A stretch of DNA of 7,046 nt, taken from positions 1-7,046 of the forward strand of contig DQRJ01000069.1 in the NCBI GenBank assembly GCA_015663855.1, read 5' to 3'. Source of the stretch: Flavobacteriales bacterium (GTDB lineage Bacteria; Bacteroidota; Bacteroidia; Flavobacteriales_D; Sanyastnellaceae). Below the pieces are notes generated by a model, which did not search any database, was not told the origin of the DNA, and was given only the letters and a program-made list of their open reading frames with translations. Positions 1 to 6,283 of the stretch are shown here, one piece after another (position 1 is the first letter of the stretch; each line of letters opens with the position of its first letter). A program made the position numbers and the translations under genes.

Positions 1-623
1 AATTGTCGCTCTAGGATGTAGCTATGATCCTTAAGCTCGGGCTGTGCCGTGGGAGCTTCCTTGAAAACTTCTTTCTCGCGTTCTAGAACTTGTAAACCCA
101 TGTAGGCCGAGCCTAAATCGCCTGTTACAACTAGTAAATCCCCTGCTTTCGCTCCCCCTCGTGTTACTATGGAATCGGCATCGACTAATCCGATAGCCGT
201 GATAGAAATCGTAAGGCCTGAAGGGCTCGTAGTAGTGTCGCCCCCCACGAGGTCGACTTCATAAAGCTCGCACGCCGTTTTAATTCCTCCGTACAGTTCC
301 TCAATAGCTTCGACAGAAAAACGATTCGAGATTCCTAGACCGATGACGATTTGGGTGGGTTTGGCATTCATTGCGCAAACATCACTCAGGTTTGCAATCA
401 CGGATTTATAGCCCAAATGCTTTAACGGCACGTAACTCAGGTCGAAATGCACCCCCTCAACTAACATGTCAGTCGTTACTACAACGCGCTTGCCCATGGG
501 GTCAATTACGGCGGCATCATCGCCTACTCCGAGAAGTGTCGAAGGCGAGTTATTCTTTAAGTCTTTCGTGAGTCTGCTTATTAAAGCGAACTCTCCTAAT
601 TCCTGAATTTCCGTGCGTTCCAT
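1..623 (-). CDS. thiL: Thiamine-monophosphate kinase ThiL, C-terminus cut by window edge
   Basis: Cytoplasmic kinase that phosphorylates thiamine monophosphate to thiamine diphosphate with ATP, the last step of cofactor synthesis. I translated it by hand: 207 residues are visible without a stop or frameshift, and the C-terminal part (about 140 residues, from usual family length) lies left of the window. Family signatures are in the expected order: GVGDDAAV at residues 32-39 (Mg/nucleotide binding), TDMLVEGVHF 51-60, NLSDVCAMNAKP 78-89, VGGDTT 126-131, TRGGAKAGD 154-162 and VTGDLGSAYMGL 166-177. This is the AIR-synthase/PurM-like fold. The ATG at 623-621 is chosen because the protein starts directly with the usual short N-terminal helix (MERTEIQELGEF). 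It lies 53 bp downstream of slyD on the same strand, so it may be cotranscribed or use its own weak promoter just before the ATG. Identification is firm; only completeness is unknown. Confidence 0.95.
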   Translation of the reverse strand, partial: MERTEIQELGEFALISRLTKDLKNNSPSTLLGVGDDAAVIDPMGKRVVVTTDMLVEGVHFDLSYVPLKHLGYKSVIANLSDVCAMNAKPTQIVIGLGISNRFSVEAIEELYGGIKTACELYEVDLVGGDTTTSPSGLTISITAIGLVDADSIVTRGGAKAGDLLVVTGDLGSAYMGLQVLEREKEVFKEAPTAQPELKDHSYILERQ

Positions 624-626
624 GCT

Positions 627-635
627 GCGAAGTTA
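627..635 (-). promoter_or_regulatory. Possible -7 element before thiL
   Basis: Read on the minus strand, TAACTTCGC ends 3 nt before the thiL ATG. It differs by one base from the Bacteroidota -7 consensus TAnnTTTGC. No TTG -33 element is seen about 20 nt upstream, so this is a weak call; thiL may instead be read through from slyD. Confidence 0.25.
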
Positions 636-676
636 CGCCTCATTGGTTACCTCGCGCGGGTCGATAATAGGAACGT

Positions 677-1150
677 TTAGGCCTCGTCTCTAATGTCGCA
701 AATTCGACCTGAAAACTGTAGGTCGAGGTCGGCGAAAGGATGATTGAAATCCATTTGGACTTCCGAATCTGTAATATCCACAACGATACCGAAAACCTCA
801 TTGCCGTCCTCATCATTCATCGGTAGCGCCTCACCCACCTGAACATTCTCCTCGTCGAACTTGCCGTTCACTTGGAAAACGTCCTTAGGAATCATCACGA
901 TCGCATCTTCAGATGTCTGCCCGTAAGCGTCCATGCAAGGGATTGAAACTTCGAAAGGTTCGCCAGATTTCTTTCCTATGAGTGCTTTTTCGAACGCCTC
1001 TAAAACATCTCCAGCTCCGATAACAAACCCGAAAGCGTCCTCTGCAGGACATTCCTCAAGAGTTTCTCCAGCTTCGCCATTTTCTTCGGATTCGCTAAGT
1101 AAGTACTCAATCTCAACAAATTTTCCCGGTGCGACAATTCTTTTTTCCAT
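677..1150 (-). CDS. SlyD-like FKBP-type peptidyl-prolyl cis-trans isomerase
   Basis: A 157-residue acidic cytoplasmic protein of the SlyD type, which isomerises Xaa-Pro bonds and acts as a folding chaperone. The FKBP part is split by an insert-in-flap (IF) chaperone domain. Residues 39-75 (AFGFVIGAGDVLEAFEKAL, then GKKSGE and FEVSIPCMDAYG) match the SlyD core. The IF region is about residues 78-128 and includes MIPKDVF at 86-92. The second FKBP segment carries DFNHPFADLDLQFSG at 134-148. The histidine- and cysteine-rich metal-binding tail of E. coli SlyD is absent: the protein ends at CDIRDEA, right after the last FKBP strand. There is no signal peptide. The ATG at 1150 is the only start that keeps the first beta strand (KFVEIEYLL). 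It is divergent from the peptidase with 29 bp between start codons, and 53 bp upstream of thiL. Family assignment is strong; the exact substrates cannot be told. Confidence 0.93.
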   Translation of the reverse strand: MEKRIVAPGKFVEIEYLLSESEENGEAGETLEECPAEDAFGFVIGAGDVLEAFEKALIGKKSGEPFEVSIPCMDAYGQTSEDAIVMIPKDVFQVNGKFDEENVQVGEALPMNDEDGNEVFGIVVDITDSEVQMDFNHPFADLDLQFSGRICDIRDEA

Positions 1151-1175
1151 AGCGCAAAGGTCAGTCGTACTTTGC
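1144..1175 (+). promoter_or_regulatory. Possible promoter of M1 peptidase gene
   Basis: TACTTTGC at 1168-1175 lies 4 nt before the ATG at 1180 and resembles a -7 element with one base fewer than consensus between TA and TTTG. At the -33 distance there is only a T-run (1141-1146) in the slyD start region, not a clean TTG. If real, it gives a leaderless or near-leaderless mRNA and overlaps the slyD promoter completely. Confidence 0.3.
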
Positions 1176-1176
1176 G
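1153..1176. repeat. Inverted repeat between divergent slyD-like and peptidase genes
   Basis: CGCAAAG (1153-1159) and CTTTGCG (1170-1176) are perfect 7-bp inverted copies with a 10-nt spacer. Each arm carries a TTTGCG reading outward toward a start codon: CTTTGCGCT-ATG on the minus strand and CTTTGCGGGT-ATG on the plus strand. It nearly fills the 29-bp gap. The simplest reading is two -7 elements back to back; an operator or chance are alternatives. Confidence 0.5.
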
Positions 1177-1185
1177 GGTATGCAA
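1154..1185 (-). promoter_or_regulatory. Predicted promoter of slyD-like gene
   Basis: On the minus strand a TTG (1185-1183) is followed after 20 nt by GACCTTTGC (1162-1154), close to the Bacteroidota sigma-A pattern TTG-N19/20-TAnnTTTGC. The -7 element ends 3 nt before the ATG, so the leader must be extremely short or absent. The -33 TTG lies inside codons 2-3 of the divergent peptidase gene. Spacing and sequence resemble the predicted tatA promoter. Confidence 0.4.
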
Positions 1186-3768
1186 CGACTTGAATACACT
1201 TTTGGAATTATTTTGATATTTCTCGCACTTTTAGTTGTGCCACAAGCTCTTTCTGGTCAGAATTATATCCCAAACCTCAATGAGTACAGCCCCTCCCCTC
1301 GGGTTTTCGCTCCGATCGGTTGTCGAGGAATCGGGCTTAATGGTCACGAACATAGAGAGGGAGAGTCCTCAAGTGAGGTTGAAAAGAGACTTCTCGTAGA
1401 CAATTACGATATGTCGGAGTCTATTTCTCGGAGCGACACCTTCGATATCGAGCACTACGAAGTGGATCTCGACCTTACAAATTACTCACTACAGCAAATA
1501 AAAGGGCGGGCGTTAATTACACTAACCGTTATTGAAAATGGGGCGAGCGATATTTGGTTCGATTTCGTGGGGTTAACTACGGACTCAATAAATATCGACG
1601 GAACGACCTCCGATTTCGCTCACGAAAATGGGCGTTTAATAATCCCGGCCCCGGGCGAAATAGTCGAAGGAGAGGAATTGCCGATTTTCACGTTAAATTC
1701 CGTGCACGAGATAGAAGTTTTTTATTCCGGACACCCCGATCAGGACCCATATTGGGGAGGTGTTTACTTCGCCGCGGGATATATATTCCACATGGGAATT
1801 GGACTCACGAGTATGCCTCCGAATTACGGAAAGGTTTGGCATCCATGCTTCGACAACTTCGTTGAAAGAGCCACCTATACCTGGAATATCCGAAGTGCGG
1901 GGGGGAGGAAAGCTCACCTCCAAGGCACATTCCTCGGCGAGGTGCAAGAAGCCGGCGACACCCTCACGCGGAGCTTCACCTTGCAACACCCCATCACGAC
2001 TCACTGCGCAGCCTTTGCCGTAGCCGATTACGTCGATAGCAACTACGTGCACACGGGAGAGTATGGCGACATTCCTGTCCGGCTCACAGCAAAACCTGAG
2101 GACATAAACCAAATGGCGAATAAGTTCTCTGACCTCGGATACGCAATCGATGCACTCGAGTTTTGGTGGGGACCTTATGCTTGGGAAAGGGTCGGGTACA
2201 TCATCACGACAGACGGGGCGCTGGAAGTTCCCACTAACGTTTCGTATCCTAAATCCATGATAGGAGAAAGCTCCTTTGCAAATGGGGATCTTTACGCTCA
2301 CGAGCTTGGACACCACTGGTGGGGAGACCTTGTTGCTCCGACCGTTCATAACCACATGTGGCTGAAGGAAGGGCCTGCTGAATACTCCAGTCATCTATTC
2401 TTTGAGCTCAAGGATGGGCACCGAGAATTCATAGACGGAATCAAGGATAACCAAAAATTCGTTCTGGAAGAATGTCATATTCAAGACGAGGGCTTCCACC
2501 CCCTTTCGCCAATGCCCGACGAGCAAATTTATGGCCGAACGACTTACTACAAGGGCGCCTCAATCCACCACAATTTAAGGGCGTATCTCGGTGATGAGAT
2601 GTATCGAAACGGGTGCCAAGATGTAATTGCCACGCATTTCGACAGCCACATGGATGCCGATTTATTCCGCTCAACATTAGAAGATGTCACGGGCATGGAT
2701 CTTGATCCGTTCTTCGACGCTCAAGTATATCAGCCCGGCTTTTCTACCTGGCTCATCGATTCAACTCTTACTGTAATGTCGGCTGAGGGAAATGCTTATG
2801 AAACGACTCTTTATTTAAACCAAAAACTTCGCGCATGCTCGAATTTCCACGATAACGAGCCACTCGATGTAACGCTATGGAATTCCGATTGGGATACTAC
2901 TCTCGTTCAGATAAGGGTAGGAGGAGAGTACGACGAGGCGACGATTTTTCATCCCGAACCCTTCGAGCTTATCGCTCTGAACGCTGATGGAAAGCTGAAT
3001 CAAGGGCGACTCGACAATACATTCGTGATTAGTGAAACAACGGGGCTCTCGACAATTCCATGGGTCGAAATTAGACTCGGTTGTGATATCATTTCTGACA
3101 GCGTTCTCGTTCGGGTCGAGCATCATTGGGCCGCTCCCGATAGCGAGCCCCTCGATTTCTACTTTGACGAAATAAGCTCGACTCACTTTTGGACTATCGA
3201 TGGGACGTGGGAAAACGGAATCGAAGGCTCCGAAGACCTCACTCTCGACGCCCGCTTTTCATATGTCGGAAATAATGAAGAAGGCTTAGACTTCGAGCTT
3301 TTTAACGGGGGGGAAGAGGACGCCTTCCTCGCGTGGCGACAGAACTCATCTTCGACCTGGGTTCAATATCCCGATTACGCATGGCAGTCCGGATCGTTAA
3401 GCAACGGTAACGGAGTTTTTAAGGTCTCCTCTCTCAGAAAAGGTCAGTACGCCTTTGCTAACGGAAATATCGCCCTCTCGATAGACCTCGATTCTCCCGA
3501 CATACAATCCTCGTCTGCAATCGCCTACCCCTCTCCTGCCTCTTCGAACATAACGCTTGAAAATCCCCATACGCAAGGGAATAGCGGATTCGTGGCGGAT
3601 GCCTTAAAGGTTTGGGATTCGAGCGGAAGGCTCGTTTTCTGTAAAACTCTTTTTGGCAACGAAAAAGTAGAAGTCGATCTTCAAGGTTGGGGAGAAGGGA
3701 ACTATTTCGCGGTTTGGTTTAGTGGGAAGAAATCACTCAACAGCACCCGCTTCATCGTCGCTAAATAG
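1180..3768 (+). CDS. Secreted M1-family zinc metallopeptidase with T9SS type A sorting domain
   Basis: An 862-residue secreted protease of the gluzincin M1 (aminopeptidase N-like) family. A Sec signal peptide covers about residues 1-26 (hydrophobic 8-24, ALSG before Gln27). A poorly conserved linker runs to about 88, then the M1 N-terminal beta domain starts at FDIEHYEVDLDL. The catalytic domain contains GALEV at 346-350 (place of the GAMEN exopeptidase motif), HELGH at 374-378 (zinc ligands His374 and His378, general base Glu375) and the third ligand Glu397 in WLKEGPAEY, exactly 18 residues after HELGH. The YxKG tyrosine is Tyr456. A beta-rich region follows. Residues 783-862 form the sorting tail: YPSPASSNI, LKVWDSSGRLVF, WGEGNYF and the terminal RFIVAK. 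It is therefore probably exported by Sec, crosses the outer membrane by type IX secretion, and has the tail removed. Its 3' end overlaps the convergent DUF4837 gene by 36 bp. True substrate unknown; Asn to Val in GALEV could alter exopeptidase specificity. Confidence 0.95.
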   Translation: MQRLEYTFGIILIFLALLVVPQALSGQNYIPNLNEYSPSPRVFAPIGCRGIGLNGHEHREGESSSEVEKRLLVDNYDMSESISRSDTFDIEHYEVDLDLTNYSLQQIKGRALITLTVIENGASDIWFDFVGLTTDSINIDGTTSDFAHENGRLIIPAPGEIVEGEELPIFTLNSVHEIEVFYSGHPDQDPYWGGVYFAAGYIFHMGIGLTSMPPNYGKVWHPCFDNFVERATYTWNIRSAGGRKAHLQGTFLGEVQEAGDTLTRSFTLQHPITTHCAAFAVADYVDSNYVHTGEYGDIPVRLTAKPEDINQMANKFSDLGYAIDALEFWWGPYAWERVGYIITTDGALEVPTNVSYPKSMIGESSFANGDLYAHELGHHWWGDLVAPTVHNHMWLKEGPAEYSSHLFFELKDGHREFIDGIKDNQKFVLEECHIQDEGFHPLSPMPDEQIYGRTTYYKGASIHHNLRAYLGDEMYRNGCQDVIATHFDSHMDADLFRSTLEDVTGMDLDPFFDAQVYQPGFSTWLIDSTLTVMSAEGNAYETTLYLNQKLRACSNFHDNEPLDVTLWNSDWDTTLVQIRVGGEYDEATIFHPEPFELIALNADGKLNQGRLDNTFVISETTGLSTIPWVEIRLGCDIISDSVLVRVEHHWAAPDSEPLDFYFDEISSTHFWTIDGTWENGIEGSEDLTLDARFSYVGNNEEGLDFELFNGGEEDAFLAWRQNSSSTWVQYPDYAWQSGSLSNGNGVFKVSSLRKGQYAFANGNIALSIDLDSPDIQSSSAIAYPSPASSNITLENPHTQGNSGFVADALKVWDSSGRLVFCKTLFGNEKVEVDLQGWGEGNYFAVWFSGKKSLNSTRFIVAK

Positions 3769-4806
3769 CGTGACAGACTTAACGATTCCTTCAACCTCAC
3801 GCATATATTGACGCTTGTCAAAGTAAGGGGCATAAGCATAGCCCTCAACGGTAATTAGCCTTGCCTTTTCTTCCTCATAGAAAGTTAAGCTGTAGTATGG
3901 GCCGCCCATAAAGTCGTTTTCCATGCGCCAAAGTCCTCTCACTTCGGCGGCGAACCCTCCTTTGAAAGAGATTTCTTCATAAGAAGGAATCATTCGCCTC
4001 TCAATCTGCATATAACTGCCTTCGGTGGGACCAGCAACATAACGTTTGGTCATTTCATCGCGTCTATCTAAAATATGGTCGAGCGTAAATTGCTCTGGAC
4101 CAATATATGGCTCGCTGTGGATGAAAAACCCTTCTTGAACATCGTGATTATTACTCCCTCGAAACCTTGTGAGCTGTCTGTCTATCCAAGTAAAAGCGGT
4201 ATCAACCCTTACCCCATACGAGCCCTTCGGAATCAATAAATCTAACCCCCAAGCGACGTTGATGCTCCTCTGAATCACTTCGTCCACTGAGAGCTTCGTT
4301 ACATAAGTCGTTCTTTTCACCTCAACGTCGTGAAGCAGGCTCACCATCTCGTTTGCCCTTTCTGCGAACTTCGCGGCAAGCTCTCCTCTCGTCCTCGCTT
4401 TTCCTACAATGTAAATCTGTCCACGAGAATACTTCTCGGTATAAAAAACCACCGTAGGGTCTTGGGTGTCAATCCTATCCGCTATTTCAACGTCGATAAT
4501 ATTACGGTGGGGCTTCCAAAATTTATTGAAGTCGTACCTGTTTTTGTGGACGATGTCGAACATCGGCTCATAGGTTTCAATATGCATTTGAGGCAGAACT
4601 GCATACGGTTTATGCAATATTTTCCTAATGGTATCCCCTATCTCTCCAGCCCAAACCGCATCTGTACATACCACTAACACCTCCCCTTGCGGCCCCACCT
4701 TGCTAGGAAGAGGTGACCTCGCTCCTTCTTGAGATCCACAACCAGAAATCGCCACCATCAAGCCTATTCCAACAACGCAAGAAATTACCTTTTTGACTAT
4801 CCTCAT
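3733..4806 (-). CDS. DUF4837 family lipoprotein
   Basis: A 357-residue predicted lipoprotein of the DUF4837 family, which is typical of Bacteroidota; its biochemical function is not known. The signal peptide has a basic start (MRIVKK), a hydrophobic stretch at 7-20, and a lipobox ISGC with the lipidated Cys at residue 23. Family-like conserved blocks: GEVLVVCTDAVWAGEIGD at 41-58, HRNII at 100-104, WGLDLLIPKGSYG 186-198, RGLWRMENDFMGGP 290-303, VEGYAYAP 320-327 and KRQYMREVEGIVKS 331-344. I chose the ATG at 4806-4804 because it directly precedes the lipoprotein signal. A start at 4878 would add 24 residues, bury the signal and lie inside the mltD LysM coding region. Its ATG overlaps the mltD TGA (ATGA), so translation is probably coupled and a role in cell-wall or envelope maintenance is inferred from context only. 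Its last 11 codons plus stop run antisense to the end of the peptidase gene. Confidence 0.9.
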   Translation of the reverse strand: MRIVKKVISCVVGIGLMVAISGCGSQEGARSPLPSKVGPQGEVLVVCTDAVWAGEIGDTIRKILHKPYAVLPQMHIETYEPMFDIVHKNRYDFNKFWKPHRNIIDVEIADRIDTQDPTVVFYTEKYSRGQIYIVGKARTRGELAAKFAERANEMVSLLHDVEVKRTTYVTKLSVDEVIQRSINVAWGLDLLIPKGSYGVRVDTAFTWIDRQLTRFRGSNNHDVQEGFFIHSEPYIGPEQFTLDHILDRRDEMTKRYVAGPTEGSYMQIERRMIPSYEEISFKGGFAAEVRGLWRMENDFMGGPYYSLTFYEEEKARLITVEGYAYAPYFDKRQYMREVEGIVKSVTLFSDDEAGAVE

Positions 4807-6059
4807 AGTTTCGTGGGGTCTCCGTGAATGATAAGGCGTTGACCTATACGAATGCTCGAGCTTTTCAGACCGTTCCATTCTTTAATCTTCCTTACCGACA
4901 CCCCATGTCTCTCAGCAATCGTGCCAAGAACATCTCCCGATTTAACTCTGTAGACTACTGGCTCGGGCTCGTACTTTATCTCAGGCGTGAGATCAGGATT
5001 TACCGACCTCATTTCTGCCTCGTTTTCTATGAAAATCGCGACAAATTCGTTGGGAATTCTGAGGGGCCATTTTTCGCCAGGCCCAGGAACGATTTTCTTT
5101 CGAAACATCGGATTCAGCACTGTTAATTCTGCTTCGGAGAGAGGTGTAAGCTCTGCGATTTGGTCAAATCTAAGAGGACCCTCAACGTGCACGGTATCCA
5201 TCTCCATATAGCCGGGCAAAATGTTCCTTGGAATTATCCCATATTCTGCATGATACTCCATTAAATAAACGACCGCTAGGAAGTTCGGAACGTAATTACG
5301 CGTCTCCTTCGGTAAAAAAGGCCTCACCTCCCAATAATTCGACTTTCCTCCACTCCTCCGAATCGCTTTATTGACGTTACCGGCTCCAGCATTATATGCC
5401 GCAAGCGCGAGATACCAATCGCCATACATCCTATACAGCTTATTCAGATGATTGCTCGCCGCCTCAGTACACAACCTCGGGTCCTTCCTCTCATCGACAT
5501 AACTATCTATCCGGAGACCCTCAGCTTTAGCGGTATAGTACATGAATTGCCAGAGCCCCCTCGCTCCCGCCGGCGATCTCGCCTCGGGATTCAAAGCGCT
5601 CTCTACAATCGGTAAGTACTTTAACTCTAGCGGCAGCCCCTCCCTTGCGAGCACCTCTTCGAACAACGGGAAAAATGCGGGAGCCCTCCCTAACATCGTT
5701 CCTAGCCCGCGCTTTCGCTTACTCACGTACAGCGCTACTCTCCGATGCGAAACAGGGTTCCACCTTAAATCAAGACCCGACGACAAATCCAGTATCGCCA
5801 TCCGCGACTTCATAATCGCCGTGTCAAGCTCGAGCTCCGGCTCGCCCATAATATTCCACAGCCCAGTATCCGAGCTCACACACGTCTGAGAGTCACACCA
5901 AAGCCCCCACTCAACCTCCCAATTAAATGGGGTTATCGAATGAGCGTCATTTTTAACGTCAACAGAGTCTACGCCTTGAGCGTCTACGAATATAGTAGAC
6001 ACGAAGAAGTAAGTGAAAAAACTTAAAAAAACCTTTCGTGAAAAAATCTCCCGACTCAC
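4803..6059 (-). CDS. MltD-like membrane-targeted lytic transglycosylase with LysM domain
   Basis: A 418-residue periplasmic murein hydrolase that cleaves the MurNAc-GlcNAc bond to form 1,6-anhydro-MurNAc ends. The signal peptide spans about residues 1-28 (hydrophobic FLSFFTYFFVSTIF; VDA before Gln28). The goose-lysozyme-like SLT domain covers about 125-270: catalytic Glu153 in VESALNP, AGARGLWQFM at 164-173, ALAAYNAGAGNVNKAI at 218-233, and NYVPNFLA at 255-262. A degenerate LysM-like linker (about 290-340, with LNP and PG) precedes a clear C-terminal LysM at about 368-412 (YRVKSGDVLGTIAERHGVS, NGL, IRIGQRLII) for glycan binding. No lipobox is seen, unlike E. coli MltD. The start is GTG at 6059-6057, overlapping the tatA stop (GTGA); no other start keeps the full signal peptide. 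Two cysteines at 55 and 60 in the N-terminal region could pair. The family is certain; the precise mlt subclass is less so. Confidence 0.94.
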   Translation of the reverse strand: MSREIFSRKVFLSFFTYFFVSTIFVDAQGVDSVDVKNDAHSITPFNWEVEWGLWCDSQTCVSSDTGLWNIMGEPELELDTAIMKSRMAILDLSSGLDLRWNPVSHRRVALYVSKRKRGLGTMLGRAPAFFPLFEEVLAREGLPLELKYLPIVESALNPEARSPAGARGLWQFMYYTAKAEGLRIDSYVDERKDPRLCTEAASNHLNKLYRMYGDWYLALAAYNAGAGNVNKAIRRSGGKSNYWEVRPFLPKETRNYVPNFLAVVYLMEYHAEYGIIPRNILPGYMEMDTVHVEGPLRFDQIAELTPLSEAELTVLNPMFRKKIVPGPGEKWPLRIPNEFVAIFIENEAEMRSVNPDLTPEIKYEPEPVVYRVKSGDVLGTIAERHGVSVRKIKEWNGLKSSSIRIGQRLIIHGDPTKL

Positions 6060-6235
6060 TTACCGTTGTTGTCGTCAGATTTCTTATCTGATTTCGTTTC
6101 GTCTTTATTTGTTGCGTCCTTGAACTCTTTAACGCCTTGGCCTAAGCCACGCATAAGTTCAGGAATTTTACGACCACCGAAAAGTAGTAATACCACTAAG
6201 GCAATCAGAATTAGTTGAGGAGCACCTATACCCAT
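6056..6235 (-). CDS. tatA: Twin-arginine translocase subunit TatA/TatE
   Basis: A 59-residue inner-membrane protein translated by hand. It forms the oligomeric pore-type component of the Tat system, which exports folded proteins with twin-arginine signals. It begins with MGIGAPQLILIALVVLLLFG, a single short transmembrane helix (about residues 5-19), followed by the hinge and amphipathic helix GGRKIPELMRGLGQGVKEFK at 20-39; FGGRKIPEL is the family signature. A charged Lys/Asp-rich tail (residues 40-59) follows. The length is normal for the short TatA of Bacteroidota. The ATG at 6235 is the only start that keeps the membrane helix. The stop TGA overlaps the mltD GTG by sharing GTGA. No tatB or tatC is in the window, so the rest of the translocase must be elsewhere. 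panC lies 48 bp upstream on the same strand, with a possible promoter in between. Confidence 0.95.
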   Translation of the reverse strand: MGIGAPQLILIALVVLLLFGGRKIPELMRGLGQGVKEFKDATNKDETKSDKKSDDNNGK

Positions 6236-6251
6236 GATTCTTAATTTGAGA

Positions 6252-6282
6252 CAAAGTTCCGAAAACGCAACTAAACCACCAA
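6252..6282 (-). promoter_or_regulatory. Predicted promoter of tatA-mltD-DUF4837 operon
   Basis: In the 48-bp gap after panC, read on the minus strand, TTG (6282-6280) is followed after 20 nt by GAACTTTG (6259-6252), one base off TAnnTTTG. This is the same TTG-N20 spacing as the predicted slyD promoter. A leader of roughly 10 nt with A-rich sequence (AATTAAGAATC) and no clear Shine-Dalgarno precedes the tatA ATG. Readthrough from panC is also possible, as no terminator hairpin is visible. Confidence 0.45.
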
Positions 6283-6283
6283 C

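Noticed and set aside
933..1193. Plus-strand open frame across slyD and the divergent promoter gap
   Set aside because: Antisense to slyD, no motif, and overlaps the peptidase start in another frame.
1693..2394. Long minus-strand open frame of 233 codons opposite the M1 peptidase
   Set aside because: It lies entirely inside the catalytic region of a clearly real gene, its protein shows no recognisable motif, and it is explained by codon bias (frequent TCG/CGA/CTC codons leave few stops on the other strand).
4330..4677. Plus-strand open frame of 115 codons opposite DUF4837, with some Cys and His residues (CPFCELRGK)
   Set aside because: The CxxC looks zinc-finger-like but stands alone, and the frame is fully antisense to conserved DUF4837 coding sequence.
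4807..4878. Upstream ATG that would lengthen DUF4837 by 24 residues
   Set aside because: It would overlap the mltD LysM coding region and place a charged stretch before a good lipoprotein signal; the ATGA start at 4806 fits better.
5542..5889. Plus-strand open frame of 115 codons opposite mltD
   Set aside because: Antisense to the SLT domain and the region before it; serine-rich sequence without motifs, typical of a shadow frame in a GC-richer gene.
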